A DNA stretch of 13,144 bases from Spongiibacteraceae bacterium (GCA_030618505.1 JAUXDF010000052.1:1-13144), one strand, 5' to 3'; counted from the stretch's first letter, positions 1 to 7,579 are shown. A program made the numbers and translations. The notes: generated from the letters alone by a model not told the origin.

Positions 1-1
1 C

Positions 2-784
2 ATTCCACTGCTCGATGCTCTGAAAGAAGACAAAGATCGCTGGGATCTTAGCTCGGTATTCAGTATTGGCTCCGGCGGTGCAGTATTCTCTGAAGCTAAG
101 CAGCAGGAATTCAAGGACTTCTTTCCCAACTGCTTCGTAATGAACAACTTTGGGTCTTCGGAAGCCGGGCAGATGGGCGCCGACAGCGGTAACAAAAAAG
201 GCTCAGGCCTTGGTAACGTTGCTAAATCACCCTTTGTGGATGTTATCAGCGACGAAGAAGGCAAGCCACACGCCCATGTTAAACCGGGTGAAACCGGTAT
301 CTTTGCCCGCTCCGGCTACATTCCCAATGGCTATTACAACGACCCGGTAAAAACAGCAAAAACTTTCGTTGAAGTTGATGGCACCACTTGGCTACTCACC
401 GGTGATGCAGCCACCCTTGAAGAAGACGGTGAATCCATCACCATCTTCGGTCGTGGCTCCAACTGCATTAACTCTGGTGGTGAGAAAATCTTCCCTGAAG
501 AAGTTGAGCAAGCACTAAAAGCCAACCCTGATATCTATGACACTTTGGTAGTTGATACCCCGGATGAGCGCTGGGGCAGCAAGGTTACCGCCGTGGTTTC
601 GGTACGTGGAGATAAGCAGCTGACACTGGATGATGTCAAAGAGGAGGCACGCAAAATCCTCTCCAGCTATAAGCTGCCCAGAGAATTGCATATTGCCGAA
701 GAGATCAAACGCCAGCCTAATGGCAAGCCTGATTACAAGTGGGCCAAAGCCTATGCGCTCAGCAAAGAAGGTCTGGTGACCTAA
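2..784 (+). CDS. Acyl-CoA synthetase (AMP-dependent synthetase/ligase), 3' part
   Basis: Partial gene: the frame is open from base 2, so only the last 260 residues are seen and the 5' end lies outside the window. The family activates a carboxylic acid with ATP to an acyl-adenylate and transfers it to CoA. Visible in window numbering are NNFGSSEAG at 48-56 (adenylate-binding A5-type motif), TGD at 133-135 (ribose-binding aspartate), GRGS...GGEK at 150-162 (the hinge into the mobile C-terminal domain), and NGK with a probable catalytic lysine at 242. The INSGGEKIFPEEVE stretch is typical of FadD-like fatty or steroid side-chain acyl-CoA ligases, so the substrate is probably a medium or long acyl chain, but specificity cannot be read here. 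The gene ends just before a strong terminator. The neighbouring crotonases fit a role in acyl-CoA catabolism. No internal defect is seen. Confidence 0.9.
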   Translation: MPLLDALKEDKDRWDLSSVFSIGSGGAVFSEAKQQEFKDFFPNCFVMNNFGSSEAGQMGADSGNKKGSGLGNVAKSPFVDVISDEEGKPHAHVKPGETGIFARSGYIPNGYYNDPVKTAKTFVEVDGTTWLLTGDAATLEEDGESITIFGRGSNCINSGGEKIFPEEVEQALKANPDIYDTLVVDTPDERWGSKVTAVVSVRGDKQLTLDDVKEEARKILSSYKLPRELHIAEEIKRQPNGKPDYKWAKAYALSKEGLVT

Positions 785-822
785 TGCCCTGGTATCCTGG
801 CCTAAGCGCTTGAGCAGCACAG

Positions 823-853
823 AACAAACGGCCCTTCTCGGGCCGTTTGTTTA
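823..853 (+). terminator. Intrinsic terminator after the acyl-CoA synthetase
   Basis: A perfect 12-bp stem (823-834 pairs with 840-851) encloses a 5-nt loop, TTCTC. The 3' arm ends in GTTTGTT and continues into TTATTA. It lies 38 nt after the synthetase stop and ends 20 nt before the next start, so it should separate the two transcription units. The T-rich run is interrupted by a G, so efficiency is inferred. The symmetry could also let it act on the other strand. Confidence 0.8.
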
Positions 854-872
854 TTAGCAACGGAGAAAACAA

Positions 873-1700
873 ATGGAAGGTTTTGAAGCCCTCGATATCA
901 GCACCAAAAACTGCACCATTGAGAAAAAAGACCACGTCATGCTGGTCACCCTTAATCGCCCCGAGGCAAAAAATGCCCTTAGCCCAACCATGCTGGTAGG
1001 GATGTATAAAGCCTGGCGCCGACTGGACGAAGACAAGGAACTTCGTGTTGCCATCCTCACAGGAGAAGGAGATACCTTTTGCGCGGGCATGGATCTTAAG
1101 CAGGGACCTGAAGGTGGCGACGATGCCAAAGAAATTCAAGAACTGATGAAAGATATACCCGACCTGCACTGGCAGGCACTGCTGCGCCATAATCAGCCGA
1201 TGAAACCCCTGGTAATGGCTGTTGAAGGTTACGCGCTAGCAGGCGGCACCGAAATCCTCCAGGGTACCGATATCCGTGTAGCGGCAGAAGATGCTATTTT
1301 TGGTGTCACCGAATGTAAACGCGGCCTGTTCCCACTCGGCGGTTCAACCATCCGTTTACGTCGTCAGATCCCCTACGCACTAGCCGCAGAAATTTTATTG
1401 CTGGGCCGTCATATCAGCGCCCAGGAAGCAAAGGATTGGGGCTTGATCAACCGCGTTGTCCCCAAGGGTCAGGCGCTGAGCGAAGCATTGAAAATTGCTG
1501 AAGAGATTGCCAATGACAATGCTCCCTTATCGGTTCAGGCCATCTTGAAATCCCTTCGTGTTAATCAGCAAGACATGCCCGAAATGGAAGCGCTTGCAGC
1601 AGAAGAGCAGTTGGGCTGGGCCATCTTTGCCACAGCAGATTCCAAGGAAGGCATGAAAGCCTTTAAGGAAAAGCGCAAACCAAAATTCAAGGGTGAATAA
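873..1700 (+). CDS. Enoyl-CoA hydratase/isomerase family protein (crotonase) with both catalytic glutamates
   Basis: A 275-residue crotonase-fold protein, close to the usual family length. The family binds acyl-CoA thioesters and stabilises an enolate in an oxyanion hole; many members hydrate 2-enoyl-CoA in beta-oxidation. Visible are NRPEAKNAL near residue 28, the CoA/oxyanion segment FCAGMDLK at 69-76, and GYALAGGTE at 119-127. G124 fits the second oxyanion-hole position. E127 and E147 (in FGVTE) align with the two catalytic glutamates of rat mitochondrial enoyl-CoA hydratase (E144, E164), so hydratase chemistry is plausible. The ATG at 873 has a GGAG ribosome-binding site 7-8 nt upstream. 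The gene sits between two intrinsic terminators, so it probably forms its own transcript, with a promoter within or close to the short upstream gap. Substrate is unknown; other crotonase reactions remain possible. Confidence 0.88.
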   Translation: MEGFEALDISTKNCTIEKKDHVMLVTLNRPEAKNALSPTMLVGMYKAWRRLDEDKELRVAILTGEGDTFCAGMDLKQGPEGGDDAKEIQELMKDIPDLHWQALLRHNQPMKPLVMAVEGYALAGGTEILQGTDIRVAAEDAIFGVTECKRGLFPLGGSTIRLRRQIPYALAAEILLLGRHISAQEAKDWGLINRVVPKGQALSEALKIAEEIANDNAPLSVQAILKSLRVNQQDMPEMEALAAEEQLGWAIFATADSKEGMKAFKEKRKPKFKGE

Positions 1701-1718
1701 GAAAGATCGGGAGCTGTG

Positions 1719-1745
1719 AAAAACGGCGCTCAATGAGCGCTTTTT
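1719..1745 (+). terminator. Intrinsic terminator after the first crotonase
   Basis: The stem GCGCTC/GAGCGC (1726-1731 with 1735-1740) has a 3-nt AAT loop and is followed directly by five Ts at 1741-1745. Five As at 1719-1723 can extend pairing across a small bulge. It starts 18 nt after the stop codon. This is a classic rho-independent layout. Confidence 0.85.
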
Positions 1746-1769
1746 CAGTTAGTACGTGGAGAACGACAA

Positions 1770-2453
1770 ATGAGCGATAAAATAGATTCGGCCCAAGCCT
1801 TTGAGCAGATAGCTCGAGCACGACATTCAGTGCGTGGTTTTAAAAACGATGCAATCCCCCAGCAACAACTCGAAAATATTTTCGAGTTGGCACAAACTGC
1901 CCCCTCCAACTGCAACACACAACCCTGGCACGTGCATGTAGTCAGTGGCGATAAACTCGAAGTATTACGCAAAGAACTTCCTCAGGTGCTGACAAGGGGC
2001 GAGTTTTCCATGGACTTTCCTTATGCGGGAAAATACCAGGGTTTATACAAAGAGCGCCAATATGATGCCGCCAACCAGCTGTATACGGCAATGGCCATAG
2101 AGCGTGCAGACAGGGCTAAACGTGACGATGCCTTTGCACGTAATTTCACGTTTTTTGATGCCCCACACGTGGCATTTTTATTTATTGATGAAGAATTTGG
2201 CGTCCGTGAAGCTGCCGATATTGGCATGTATGCACAAAACCTGATGCTGGCTCTAACAGCAAACGGCTTAGCTAGCTGCCCACAAACCGCATTGAGTTTT
2301 AACGCCGATAAAGTCAGAGAATTACTGGACATCGATAAACAGCAAAAATTATTGTTTGGCCTTTCCTTTGGCTATGAGGACAGCGAGCACCCAGCCAATC
2401 GCTGCCGGGTTGGCAGAGCAAAATTATCTGAAACCACCTGTTTCCATAACTAG
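1770..2453 (+). CDS. Nitroreductase-family FMN oxidoreductase
   Basis: A 227-residue protein of the usual length for the nitroreductase family, which are FMN flavoproteins, usually homodimers, that use NAD(P)H to reduce nitroaromatics, quinones, enones or related compounds. The N-terminal RHSVRGF (18-24) carries the arginines expected to contact the FMN phosphate, and APSNCNTQPWH (44-54) is the family's conserved flavin-site block. The later segment ADIGMYAQNLMLALTANGL is the conserved helix near the dimer interface. The start has a good GGAGA site (1758-1762) 7 nt upstream. The stop TAG is at the exact border of a palindromic element: its first two bases belong to the flanking repeat TAACTA and its G is the element's first base. 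Without the element, the next gene would begin 27 nt after the stop, so the two may once have been a tight pair. The natural substrate cannot be predicted. Confidence 0.88.
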   Translation: MSDKIDSAQAFEQIARARHSVRGFKNDAIPQQQLENIFELAQTAPSNCNTQPWHVHVVSGDKLEVLRKELPQVLTRGEFSMDFPYAGKYQGLYKERQYDAANQLYTAMAIERADRAKRDDAFARNFTFFDAPHVAFLFIDEEFGVREAADIGMYAQNLMLALTANGLASCPQTALSFNADKVRELLDIDKQQKLLFGLSFGYEDSEHPANRCRVGRAKLSETTCFHN

Positions 2454-2600
2454 TGCCTATCCAGAAGCCGGAAGTTTTCGAAAATCAATAGAGATCCTGG
2501 CCAACGCAAATCTGGCTCCTAGGCCTTTTCAAGGCCTTTAAGTCGCAAGATTTGCGTTGACCAGGATCTCTTTGTCTAATTTCTGGATGGGCACTAACTA
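2447..2600. mobile_element. MITE-like palindromic element with direct-repeat flanks
   Basis: The element proper is 2453-2594 (142 bp). Its ends are inverted: GTGCCTATCCAGAA (2453-2466) and, read on the other strand, GTGCCCATCCAGAA (2581-2594), 13 of 14 identical. TAACTA occurs directly on both sides (2447-2452 and 2595-2600), as expected of a target-site duplication; the repeat can also be read as TAACTAG with the border moved by one base. Inside, 2490-2513 pairs with 2548-2571 (23 of 24), and 2521-2527 pairs with 2531-2537 around a TTC loop. No coding sequence is present, so any mobility would need a transposase supplied elsewhere. I do not recognise the family. Small palindromic intergenic repeats of this size (ERIC-like, MITEs) are known in bacteria, but this sequence does not resemble ERIC. 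Confidence 0.72.
2490..2571 (+). repeat. Long inverted repeat forming the core hairpin of the element
   Basis: Two 24-nt arms (2490-2513 and 2548-2571) are complementary with one mismatch (C2502 opposite A2560). Between them a 7-bp hairpin, AGGCCTT/AAGGCCT (2521-2537), tops the structure. If transcribed from the nitroreductase gene, this would fold into a very stable RNA stem that could block, process or stabilise readthrough RNA into the downstream crotonase. It has no U-run directly after the stem, so it is not a standard intrinsic terminator. Confidence 0.8.
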
Positions 2601-2628
2601 GCCCGAAAACCAAACAGAGAAAAATACA

Positions 2629-3399
2629 ATGGAAGAAGTCATTATTGAGACACAATCCGAAGGCGTACTGACACTAACCTTTAATCGCCCCAAAAGAAAA
2701 AATGCCTTTAATGGCGATTCATGGCGAGCACTAACAAGGATTCTTAATAATGCCCGTCAGGATGAAAAAATTGCCTGTGTGGTATTAAACGGTGCAGATA
2801 ACAATTTCTCATCGGGAATGGATTTGGTTGATTTCAGCGAAACCGACCCCAACGAAGAACAACCCTTCTATCTCGCCCAACAAGCCATTGCCGATTTTGA
2901 CAAACCGCTTGTTGCCGCCACCACCGGGGTCGCTATTGGTGCTGGTGCAACTTTGCTACTTCACTGCGATATTGTCTACGTGGGTGAATCACTGCGTATG
3001 CGCTTCCCCTTTGTCAGTCTGGGACTGGTTCCTGAATTAGCCAGTAGCTATTTACTACAAGCCAGTATTGGTAGCCGCCGAGCGGCTGAATTAATGTATA
3101 CCGCAGAATGGATCAATGCAGAAAAAGCACTCGATTATGGTATTGCAACAAAGTGCTTTGCTGACGATGAACTGCTCGCCTCAGCAATGGAAAAAGCACA
3201 TGAAATAGCCCAGTGGCCAGTAAAATCACTACAGGAAACCAAACGCTGCCTGAAGGTCGCACATCGCCAAGCAATTCAGGCTGCCATAGAAGTAGAACGG
3301 GCAAGTATGACCAAAATGGCTGGCTCACCCGAAAATATTGAAGCGGTAATGGCGATTTTGGAAAAACGCCCGGCGAATTTTAAGAACTTATCCCTATAA
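2629..3399 (+). CDS. Crotonase-family protein, probable enoyl-CoA isomerase-like member
   Basis: A 256-residue crotonase. FNRPKRKNAFN (18-28), FSSGMDLVDF (60-69) and the ungapped block GVAIGAGATLLLHCD (100-114) fix the alignment. The positions of the two hydratase glutamates are T108 and F128, so normal hydration is unlikely. Instead FPFVSLGLVPELASS (126-140) places a glutamate, E136, where peroxisomal-type delta3,delta2-enoyl-CoA isomerases (yeast Eci1, human ECI2) carry theirs. Such isomerases shift double bonds so that unsaturated chains can enter beta-oxidation. This assignment is inferred from motif alignment by eye. The ribosome-binding site is weak (AGAGA about 8 nt upstream). The gene follows the palindromic element and may have been co-transcribed with the nitroreductase before insertion. 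A hairpin at 3425-3447 lies downstream. Confidence 0.85.
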   Translation: MEEVIIETQSEGVLTLTFNRPKRKNAFNGDSWRALTRILNNARQDEKIACVVLNGADNNFSSGMDLVDFSETDPNEEQPFYLAQQAIADFDKPLVAATTGVAIGAGATLLLHCDIVYVGESLRMRFPFVSLGLVPELASSYLLQASIGSRRAAELMYTAEWINAEKALDYGIATKCFADDELLASAMEKAHEIAQWPVKSLQETKRCLKVAHRQAIQAAIEVERASMTKMAGSPENIEAVMAILEKRPANFKNLSL

Positions 3400-3783
3400 C
3401 TTCCTCTCTGCTCCAAGGCCTTTAGGCTAACAAGGGATGTGTTGGCCTCCTGTAAGTGAGACTAAGATCAAACCTTTAAAAATCAATGAGTTCACCCGGA
3501 AAACAGGCTACTCTTTTCGATAGCATGATCTACACTAAATATTAATATAGTTATTGCAAGTCAGTATTTCATCAAAACCCTTGTAATATTTTATAGATAT
3601 TTATAACTTATTATTATATAAACCACGCTACTGCACACAATAAGAATTAAAAACAGAGATCAAACACTAAGATACCTGTAAAATAACCCAAAATGCTACG
3701 ACAATATTCATTGAGAGTAACCCTGCCAGGCTCTGCTTTATCTGAAATGGAACGTGCTACCAGAAGTTTCAAACCAGGAAAAG
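3400..3783. other. AT-rich intergenic region upstream of the Sel1-repeat gene
   Basis: About 384 bp without a convincing gene. Near its left end, 3425-3432 can pair with 3440-3447 (8 bp, one G-U pair, 7-nt loop), but no T-run follows, so it is a weak end for the crotonase transcript. From about 3535 to 3660 the sequence is strongly AT-rich, as expected of a promoter region. The best sigma70-like pair I can find, TTGTAA (3581-3586) and TATAAC (3602-3607), has a 15-nt spacer, which is short, so I do not call it a promoter. No other operator or riboswitch-like structure was recognised. Confidence 0.5.
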
Positions 3784-5988
3784 ATGAAAAGTAACACTGC
3801 GATAACTACCAGCTTTAACAAGCGACTGCATAAAACCATCCAGGCGAACAGGCTTCGTGCATGGCTGACTGTTTTTATAACAGCCTTGATGCTTACACCG
3901 CCCTCCCTTGCCTACGCCTCCACTAACCACATTTTTAAACAGGGGGCATCTGCCTACAAACAACAGGACTATCAAAAGGCCATTGAGATCTGGCAGCCAA
4001 TCGCTGAAAAAGGCAATGCGAAGGCCGCCGCCTCTATGGGCATTATCTATCGCCTTGGTAAAGGGGTTGAGCAAAACTATGAGGAAGCCGCGAAGTGGTT
4101 TCTTATTGCCGCCAAAGAGGGTCATGCGAAATCTCAATACAACCTGGCACTACTCTATCGCGCCGGCTTAGGTGTTGAGCACGACGATATTGTTGCCGCT
4201 AAATGGTATGAAAAAGCCGCCCAGCAGGATTTTGCCAAAGCGCAGCATAACCTGGCTTATATGTATCAAATTGGTGCCGGTGTTTTACAAAACCATGAGC
4301 GCGCCATGCGCTGGTATGTAAAATCGGCTGCCACAGGAGAAGCCAACTCCAGGACTAACGTTGGTCACATGTATTATTACGGCCGAGGCATTAAGCAAAG
4401 TTATGACACAGCCATATACTGGTATAAAAAAGCCATAAAAAAAGAAGACCCTGATGCCCTGGCCGCCCTGGCAATAATTTACCTCAACGGTTACGGGCTT
4501 GACAGTGATGACGCGCTCGCTTTTGAGTATCTTGAAAGAGCGGCTCTGGCAGGTAATGCTACCGCGCAAACACTGCTGGCGATGGCCTATGAAAACCGCT
4601 ATTTTGGCGAAATTGATATTAATCAGGCCATTCAATGGTATCTCAAAGCCGCCGAGCAGGAACAACCACGCGCCTTAGCTCGTATTGCCTATTTCACCCA
4701 GCAGGGTAAGTACCTAAAGCGAGATCAGCAAAAGTCCTTTGATCTCTATAAAAAAGCAGCTGAGCTGGGTGACACGCTGGCCCAAGCACAGCTTGGTGCC
4801 ATTTATGAACAAGGCGTACTCACACAAAAAGATGATAAAAAGGCGCTCTACTGGTACAAGCAAGTTTCTCAATCATTACTGCGAGGCGGTGGATCGACAC
4901 TGTTTAATCAGAACTTTGAACAAACACCTTATCAGGATCAGCTGGAAAACTGGAATAGAAAAGCACAGACAGGAGCCGTTGCCCAAGCGCGAGCCAACCT
5001 GGGGACAATGTATCATCACGGCAGGGGTGTAATTAAAAATCATGATGAAGCCTTGGTCTGGTATAAAAAATCAGCAAAATCCGGCATCGTTAGCGCCCAA
5101 AGAAACATGGCCATTATCTACGATGAAGGCAAATGGATTGAGCAGGATTTTGACAAGGCACTGAAGTGGTACCAGAGAGCGGCAAACAAAGGAGATGCTG
5201 TTTCACAACAAAAACTCGCGACCATGTACTATAAAGGCAACGGTACTGAAAAAGATCTTAAAAAAGCACTGAAGTGGTATCGAAAAGCAGCGGATCAGGG
5301 TGACCTTGAAGCAATCCGAGCGATTGCGACAATGCATACAAAAGGCAGTGGTGTTAAAAAGAGTGCCGGCACCTCTATCGACTGGCTACAAAAAGCAGCT
5401 AAAAAAGGTGACATTAACGCCCAGGCCAAACTAGGTGCAAAATATAAGCAAGGCAGCGGCGTTAAAAAGGATTTAGCAAAAGCGCATTATTGGCTATTGC
5501 AAGCAGCGCAGCAGGGTGATGCAGGCGCTCAAAATAATGTTGGGTATATGTATGCCAAAGGCCAGAGTGTCGATAAAAATCAAGCAGAAGCCATGCGCTG
5601 GTACCTTAAAGCAGCACGTCAGGGTGATCAAAAGGCTCAGACCAATGTTGCCCTTCGCTACGGCAGCGGCAAAGGCGTAAGTAAGGACACAAAAAAATCT
5701 GTTTACTGGCTACGCAAGGCAGCCGAGCAGGGAGAGGGGCGCGCCATGGTCAATCTCGGCATCAACTACACTACAGGTAGCGGCGTCAAGCAGGATTACG
5801 TACAGGCGGTAAAGTGGTACCGCAAAGCCATCGACAATGGCCAGGAGTTTGCAAAGGGAAACCTGGCTTATATGTATGAATATGGCTATGGAGGCTTGCA
5901 ACAAGACAGCGCTAAAGCTAAACAACTTTATCGCGAAGGCGCCAAAGCCGGCAATAAATGGGCGAAAAAACAGCTTCAGCGTTTTTAG
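3784..5988 (+). CDS. Secreted Sel1-repeat (SLR) protein, 734 aa
   Basis: The protein begins with a 24-residue basic n-region, a hydrophobic core (about 27-38) and a likely signal peptidase I site after AYA at residue 45, so export to the periplasm is predicted. The rest is about 17 tandem Sel1-like repeats of some 36 residues, with pattern A..LG.MY..G.GV..D...A..WY.KAA.QG, after a TPR-like first unit. Sel1 proteins form alpha-solenoid scaffolds that bind partner proteins; no catalytic domain is seen, so function is unknown. The repeat near the middle is interrupted at about 360-397 by a glycine- and glutamine-rich insert (containing LLRGGGST), which may divide two solenoid halves. The ATG at 3784 has AGGA 4 nt upstream. 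A GTG at 3754 would add 10 residues without improving the signal peptide. The gene stands alone and converges on the der operon. Confidence 0.85.
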   Translation: MKSNTAITTSFNKRLHKTIQANRLRAWLTVFITALMLTPPSLAYASTNHIFKQGASAYKQQDYQKAIEIWQPIAEKGNAKAAASMGIIYRLGKGVEQNYEEAAKWFLIAAKEGHAKSQYNLALLYRAGLGVEHDDIVAAKWYEKAAQQDFAKAQHNLAYMYQIGAGVLQNHERAMRWYVKSAATGEANSRTNVGHMYYYGRGIKQSYDTAIYWYKKAIKKEDPDALAALAIIYLNGYGLDSDDALAFEYLERAALAGNATAQTLLAMAYENRYFGEIDINQAIQWYLKAAEQEQPRALARIAYFTQQGKYLKRDQQKSFDLYKKAAELGDTLAQAQLGAIYEQGVLTQKDDKKALYWYKQVSQSLLRGGGSTLFNQNFEQTPYQDQLENWNRKAQTGAVAQARANLGTMYHHGRGVIKNHDEALVWYKKSAKSGIVSAQRNMAIIYDEGKWIEQDFDKALKWYQRAANKGDAVSQQKLATMYYKGNGTEKDLKKALKWYRKAADQGDLEAIRAIATMHTKGSGVKKSAGTSIDWLQKAAKKGDINAQAKLGAKYKQGSGVKKDLAKAHYWLLQAAQQGDAGAQNNVGYMYAKGQSVDKNQAEAMRWYLKAARQGDQKAQTNVALRYGSGKGVSKDTKKSVYWLRKAAEQGEGRAMVNLGINYTTGSGVKQDYVQAVKWYRKAIDNGQEFAKGNLAYMYEYGYGGLQQDSAKAKQLYREGAKAGNKWAKKQLQRF

Positions 5989-6099
5989 AGTTTCACTCTA
6001 TTACCGAGTCGGTCAAGCAATTAAACATCTTTCTCAAAGCCCCCGTTTATCATATTCAAAACGAAGACCGCAAGTATGTGGATTACCAGAAGTAAATTG

Positions 6100-6127
6100 A
6101 AAAATAAGCGCATCCAGGAGTCTGGAT
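6100..6127 (-). terminator. Probable terminator of the der operon
   Basis: Read on the minus strand, ATCCAG and CTGGAT (6127-6122 with 6117-6112) form a 6-bp stem with a 4-nt loop, followed by GCGCTTATTTTTC. It lies 22 nt past the der stop, the expected place for the end of the operon. The T-run begins several bases after the stem, so strength is uncertain. It gives no T-run in the plus direction, so the end of the Sel1-gene transcript is unexplained. Confidence 0.45.
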
Positions 6128-6149
6128 AATACCAGCAGTCTATCAGCTC

Positions 6150-7541
6150 TTATTTTTTCTTCTTGGTATTCTTGACCATTCGCTGGCGTTTTTTGGTCTG
6201 GCCGCTAGTCAATTTATTTTTGCGATCAGCAAAGGGGTTTTCTGATGAGCGAAACTGCAGACGAATGGGTGTCCCAGCCAACTTTAACTCACGACGAAAT
6301 ACCTTTTCCAGGTAGCGCTTATAATGCTCCGGTACTTTATCTGTCTGATTGCCGTGAATAACAATAATGGGCGGATTGGAGCCACCGGCATGGGCATAGC
6401 GCATTTTTATTCTGCGCCCCTGCACCATTGGCGGAGGATGATCAAAAACGGCACCTTCGAGCACATCGGTCAGTCGGCGGGTTTGTAGTTTGACGGTTGC
6501 AGAATAATACGCACTCTCAACGGACTCATAAAGATTCCCCACCCCGGTACCGTGCAAGGCGGAGATATAGTGTATCTTCGCATAATCAATAAATCGCATA
6601 CGCCTGTCGAGTTCGGACTTGATAAAAGCCTTGTGGTCACCATCAAGGCCATCCCACTTATTAATGGCGATAACCAAACCCCGTCCGGCATCCATCACCA
6701 AGCCCAGTAAATGCAGATCCTGATCAGTGATTTTTTCGTGTGCATCAATCACCAGTACCACAACATTGGCATCGTCTATAGCCTGCAGGGTTTTAACGAT
6801 AGAGAATTTTTCTACCGTTTCTTTAATATTCTTACGCCGGCGAACACCAGCAGTATCAATTAAGGTGTAGTGCTTATCATCACGTTCGTAGTCAATATAT
6901 ATACTATCTCGCGTGGTACCCGGCTGATCATAAACAACCACCCTCTCCTCACCCAGCATACGATTAACCAGCGTTGATTTGCCGACATTAGGGCGGCCAA
7001 TAATACCAATTTTTATTCCACGATTGACTACTTCAGGCTCTTCGTCTGGCTCAGGAAATTGAGCAACTACCTGCTCCAGTAACTGATAAACGCCGCGCCC
7101 ATGGGTAGCGGTAATCGGAAATATCTGTTTGGTACCCAGAGTGTAGAAATCGCCCAAGGCGACATCGATATTAATACCATCAATCTTATTGGCCACCAGC
7201 ATAAAAGATTTACCGGTCTCGCGCAGATGGCGAGCGACCGACTCATCAATACTGCTCAAACCTTCCCGGGCATCAACAATAAACAAGACAACATCAGCCT
7301 CTTCAATCGCCAGTAGCGACTGTTTTGCCATTTCCGAATCGATACCCTCTTCATCACCGGTAATCCCGCCGGTATCGATAAGAATAAACCTGTGCTCTTC
7401 AAAACGGGCTTCGCCATATTTACGATCACGGGTTAAACCGGGAAAGTTGGCCACCAGCGCATCCCTTGAGTGAGTCAGGCGATTAAACAGAGTGGATTTA
7501 CCGACATTGGGTCGGCCCACGAGGGCAACGACAGGAATCAT
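6150..7541 (-). CDS. der: Ribosome-associated GTPase Der (EngA)
   Basis: An essential double GTPase needed for maturation of the 50S ribosomal subunit, acting in the cytoplasm. Both G domains are intact. The first has GRPNVGKST at 9-17, DTGG at 56-59 and NKID at 118-121; the second has GRPNVGKST at 182-190, DTAG at 229-232 and NKWD at 294-297. The C-terminal third (about 355-440) is the KH-like RNA-contacting domain, followed by a lysine-rich tail ending in KKK. Its 463 residues are somewhat shorter than the E. coli protein, mainly because the linker between the G domains is short. It is the last gene of the minus-strand operon, 38 nt after bamB. The ribosome-binding site is weak, so translation may depend on readthrough from upstream. 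Confidence 0.97.
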   Translation of the reverse strand: MIPVVALVGRPNVGKSTLFNRLTHSRDALVANFPGLTRDRKYGEARFEEHRFILIDTGGITGDEEGIDSEMAKQSLLAIEEADVVLFIVDAREGLSSIDESVARHLRETGKSFMLVANKIDGINIDVALGDFYTLGTKQIFPITATHGRGVYQLLEQVVAQFPEPDEEPEVVNRGIKIGIIGRPNVGKSTLVNRMLGEERVVVYDQPGTTRDSIYIDYERDDKHYTLIDTAGVRRRKNIKETVEKFSIVKTLQAIDDANVVVLVIDAHEKITDQDLHLLGLVMDAGRGLVIAINKWDGLDGDHKAFIKSELDRRMRFIDYAKIHYISALHGTGVGNLYESVESAYYSATVKLQTRRLTDVLEGAVFDHPPPMVQGRRIKMRYAHAGGSNPPIIVIHGNQTDKVPEHYKRYLEKVFRRELKLAGTPIRLQFRSSENPFADRKNKLTSGQTKKRQRMVKNTKKKK

Positions 7542-7579
7542 AACTTTAGGGCCAACCTAGTTAAAAAATAAAAGAGGTA

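Noticed and set aside
2521..2540. AGGCCTT/AAGGCCT hairpin as an intrinsic terminator for the nitroreductase
   Set aside because: Only three Ts follow the stem before AAG, and the hairpin is the tip of the larger inverted repeat, so it is better explained as part of the element.
3425..3447. 8-bp hairpin after the second crotonase as a terminator
   Set aside because: It includes a G-U pair and is followed by TCCTGTAAG with no T-run; recorded only within the intergenic entry.
3769..4665. Antisense open frames within the Sel1-repeat gene
   Set aside because: They mirror the codon bias of the repeats, have no ribosome-binding site and no recognisable domain.
3784..5988. Repeated DNA suggesting a CRISPR-like or satellite array
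   Set aside because: The repeats are at protein level with about 108-nt period and diverged DNA, in one open frame; they are Sel1 repeats.
5986..6000. TAGAGT/ACTCTA hairpin at the end of the Sel1 gene as a terminator
   Set aside because: The stem is only 6 bp, overlaps the stop codon and has no T-run on either strand.
6112..6127. Similarity of this hairpin (ATCCAG...CTGGAT) to the ends of the palindromic element at 2453-2594
   Set aside because: The shared core is only about six bases and no flanking repeat is present; chance is sufficient.
7542..7579. T-rich run between bamB and der as a terminator
   Set aside because: No stable stem precedes the T-run, and der needs upstream transcription.
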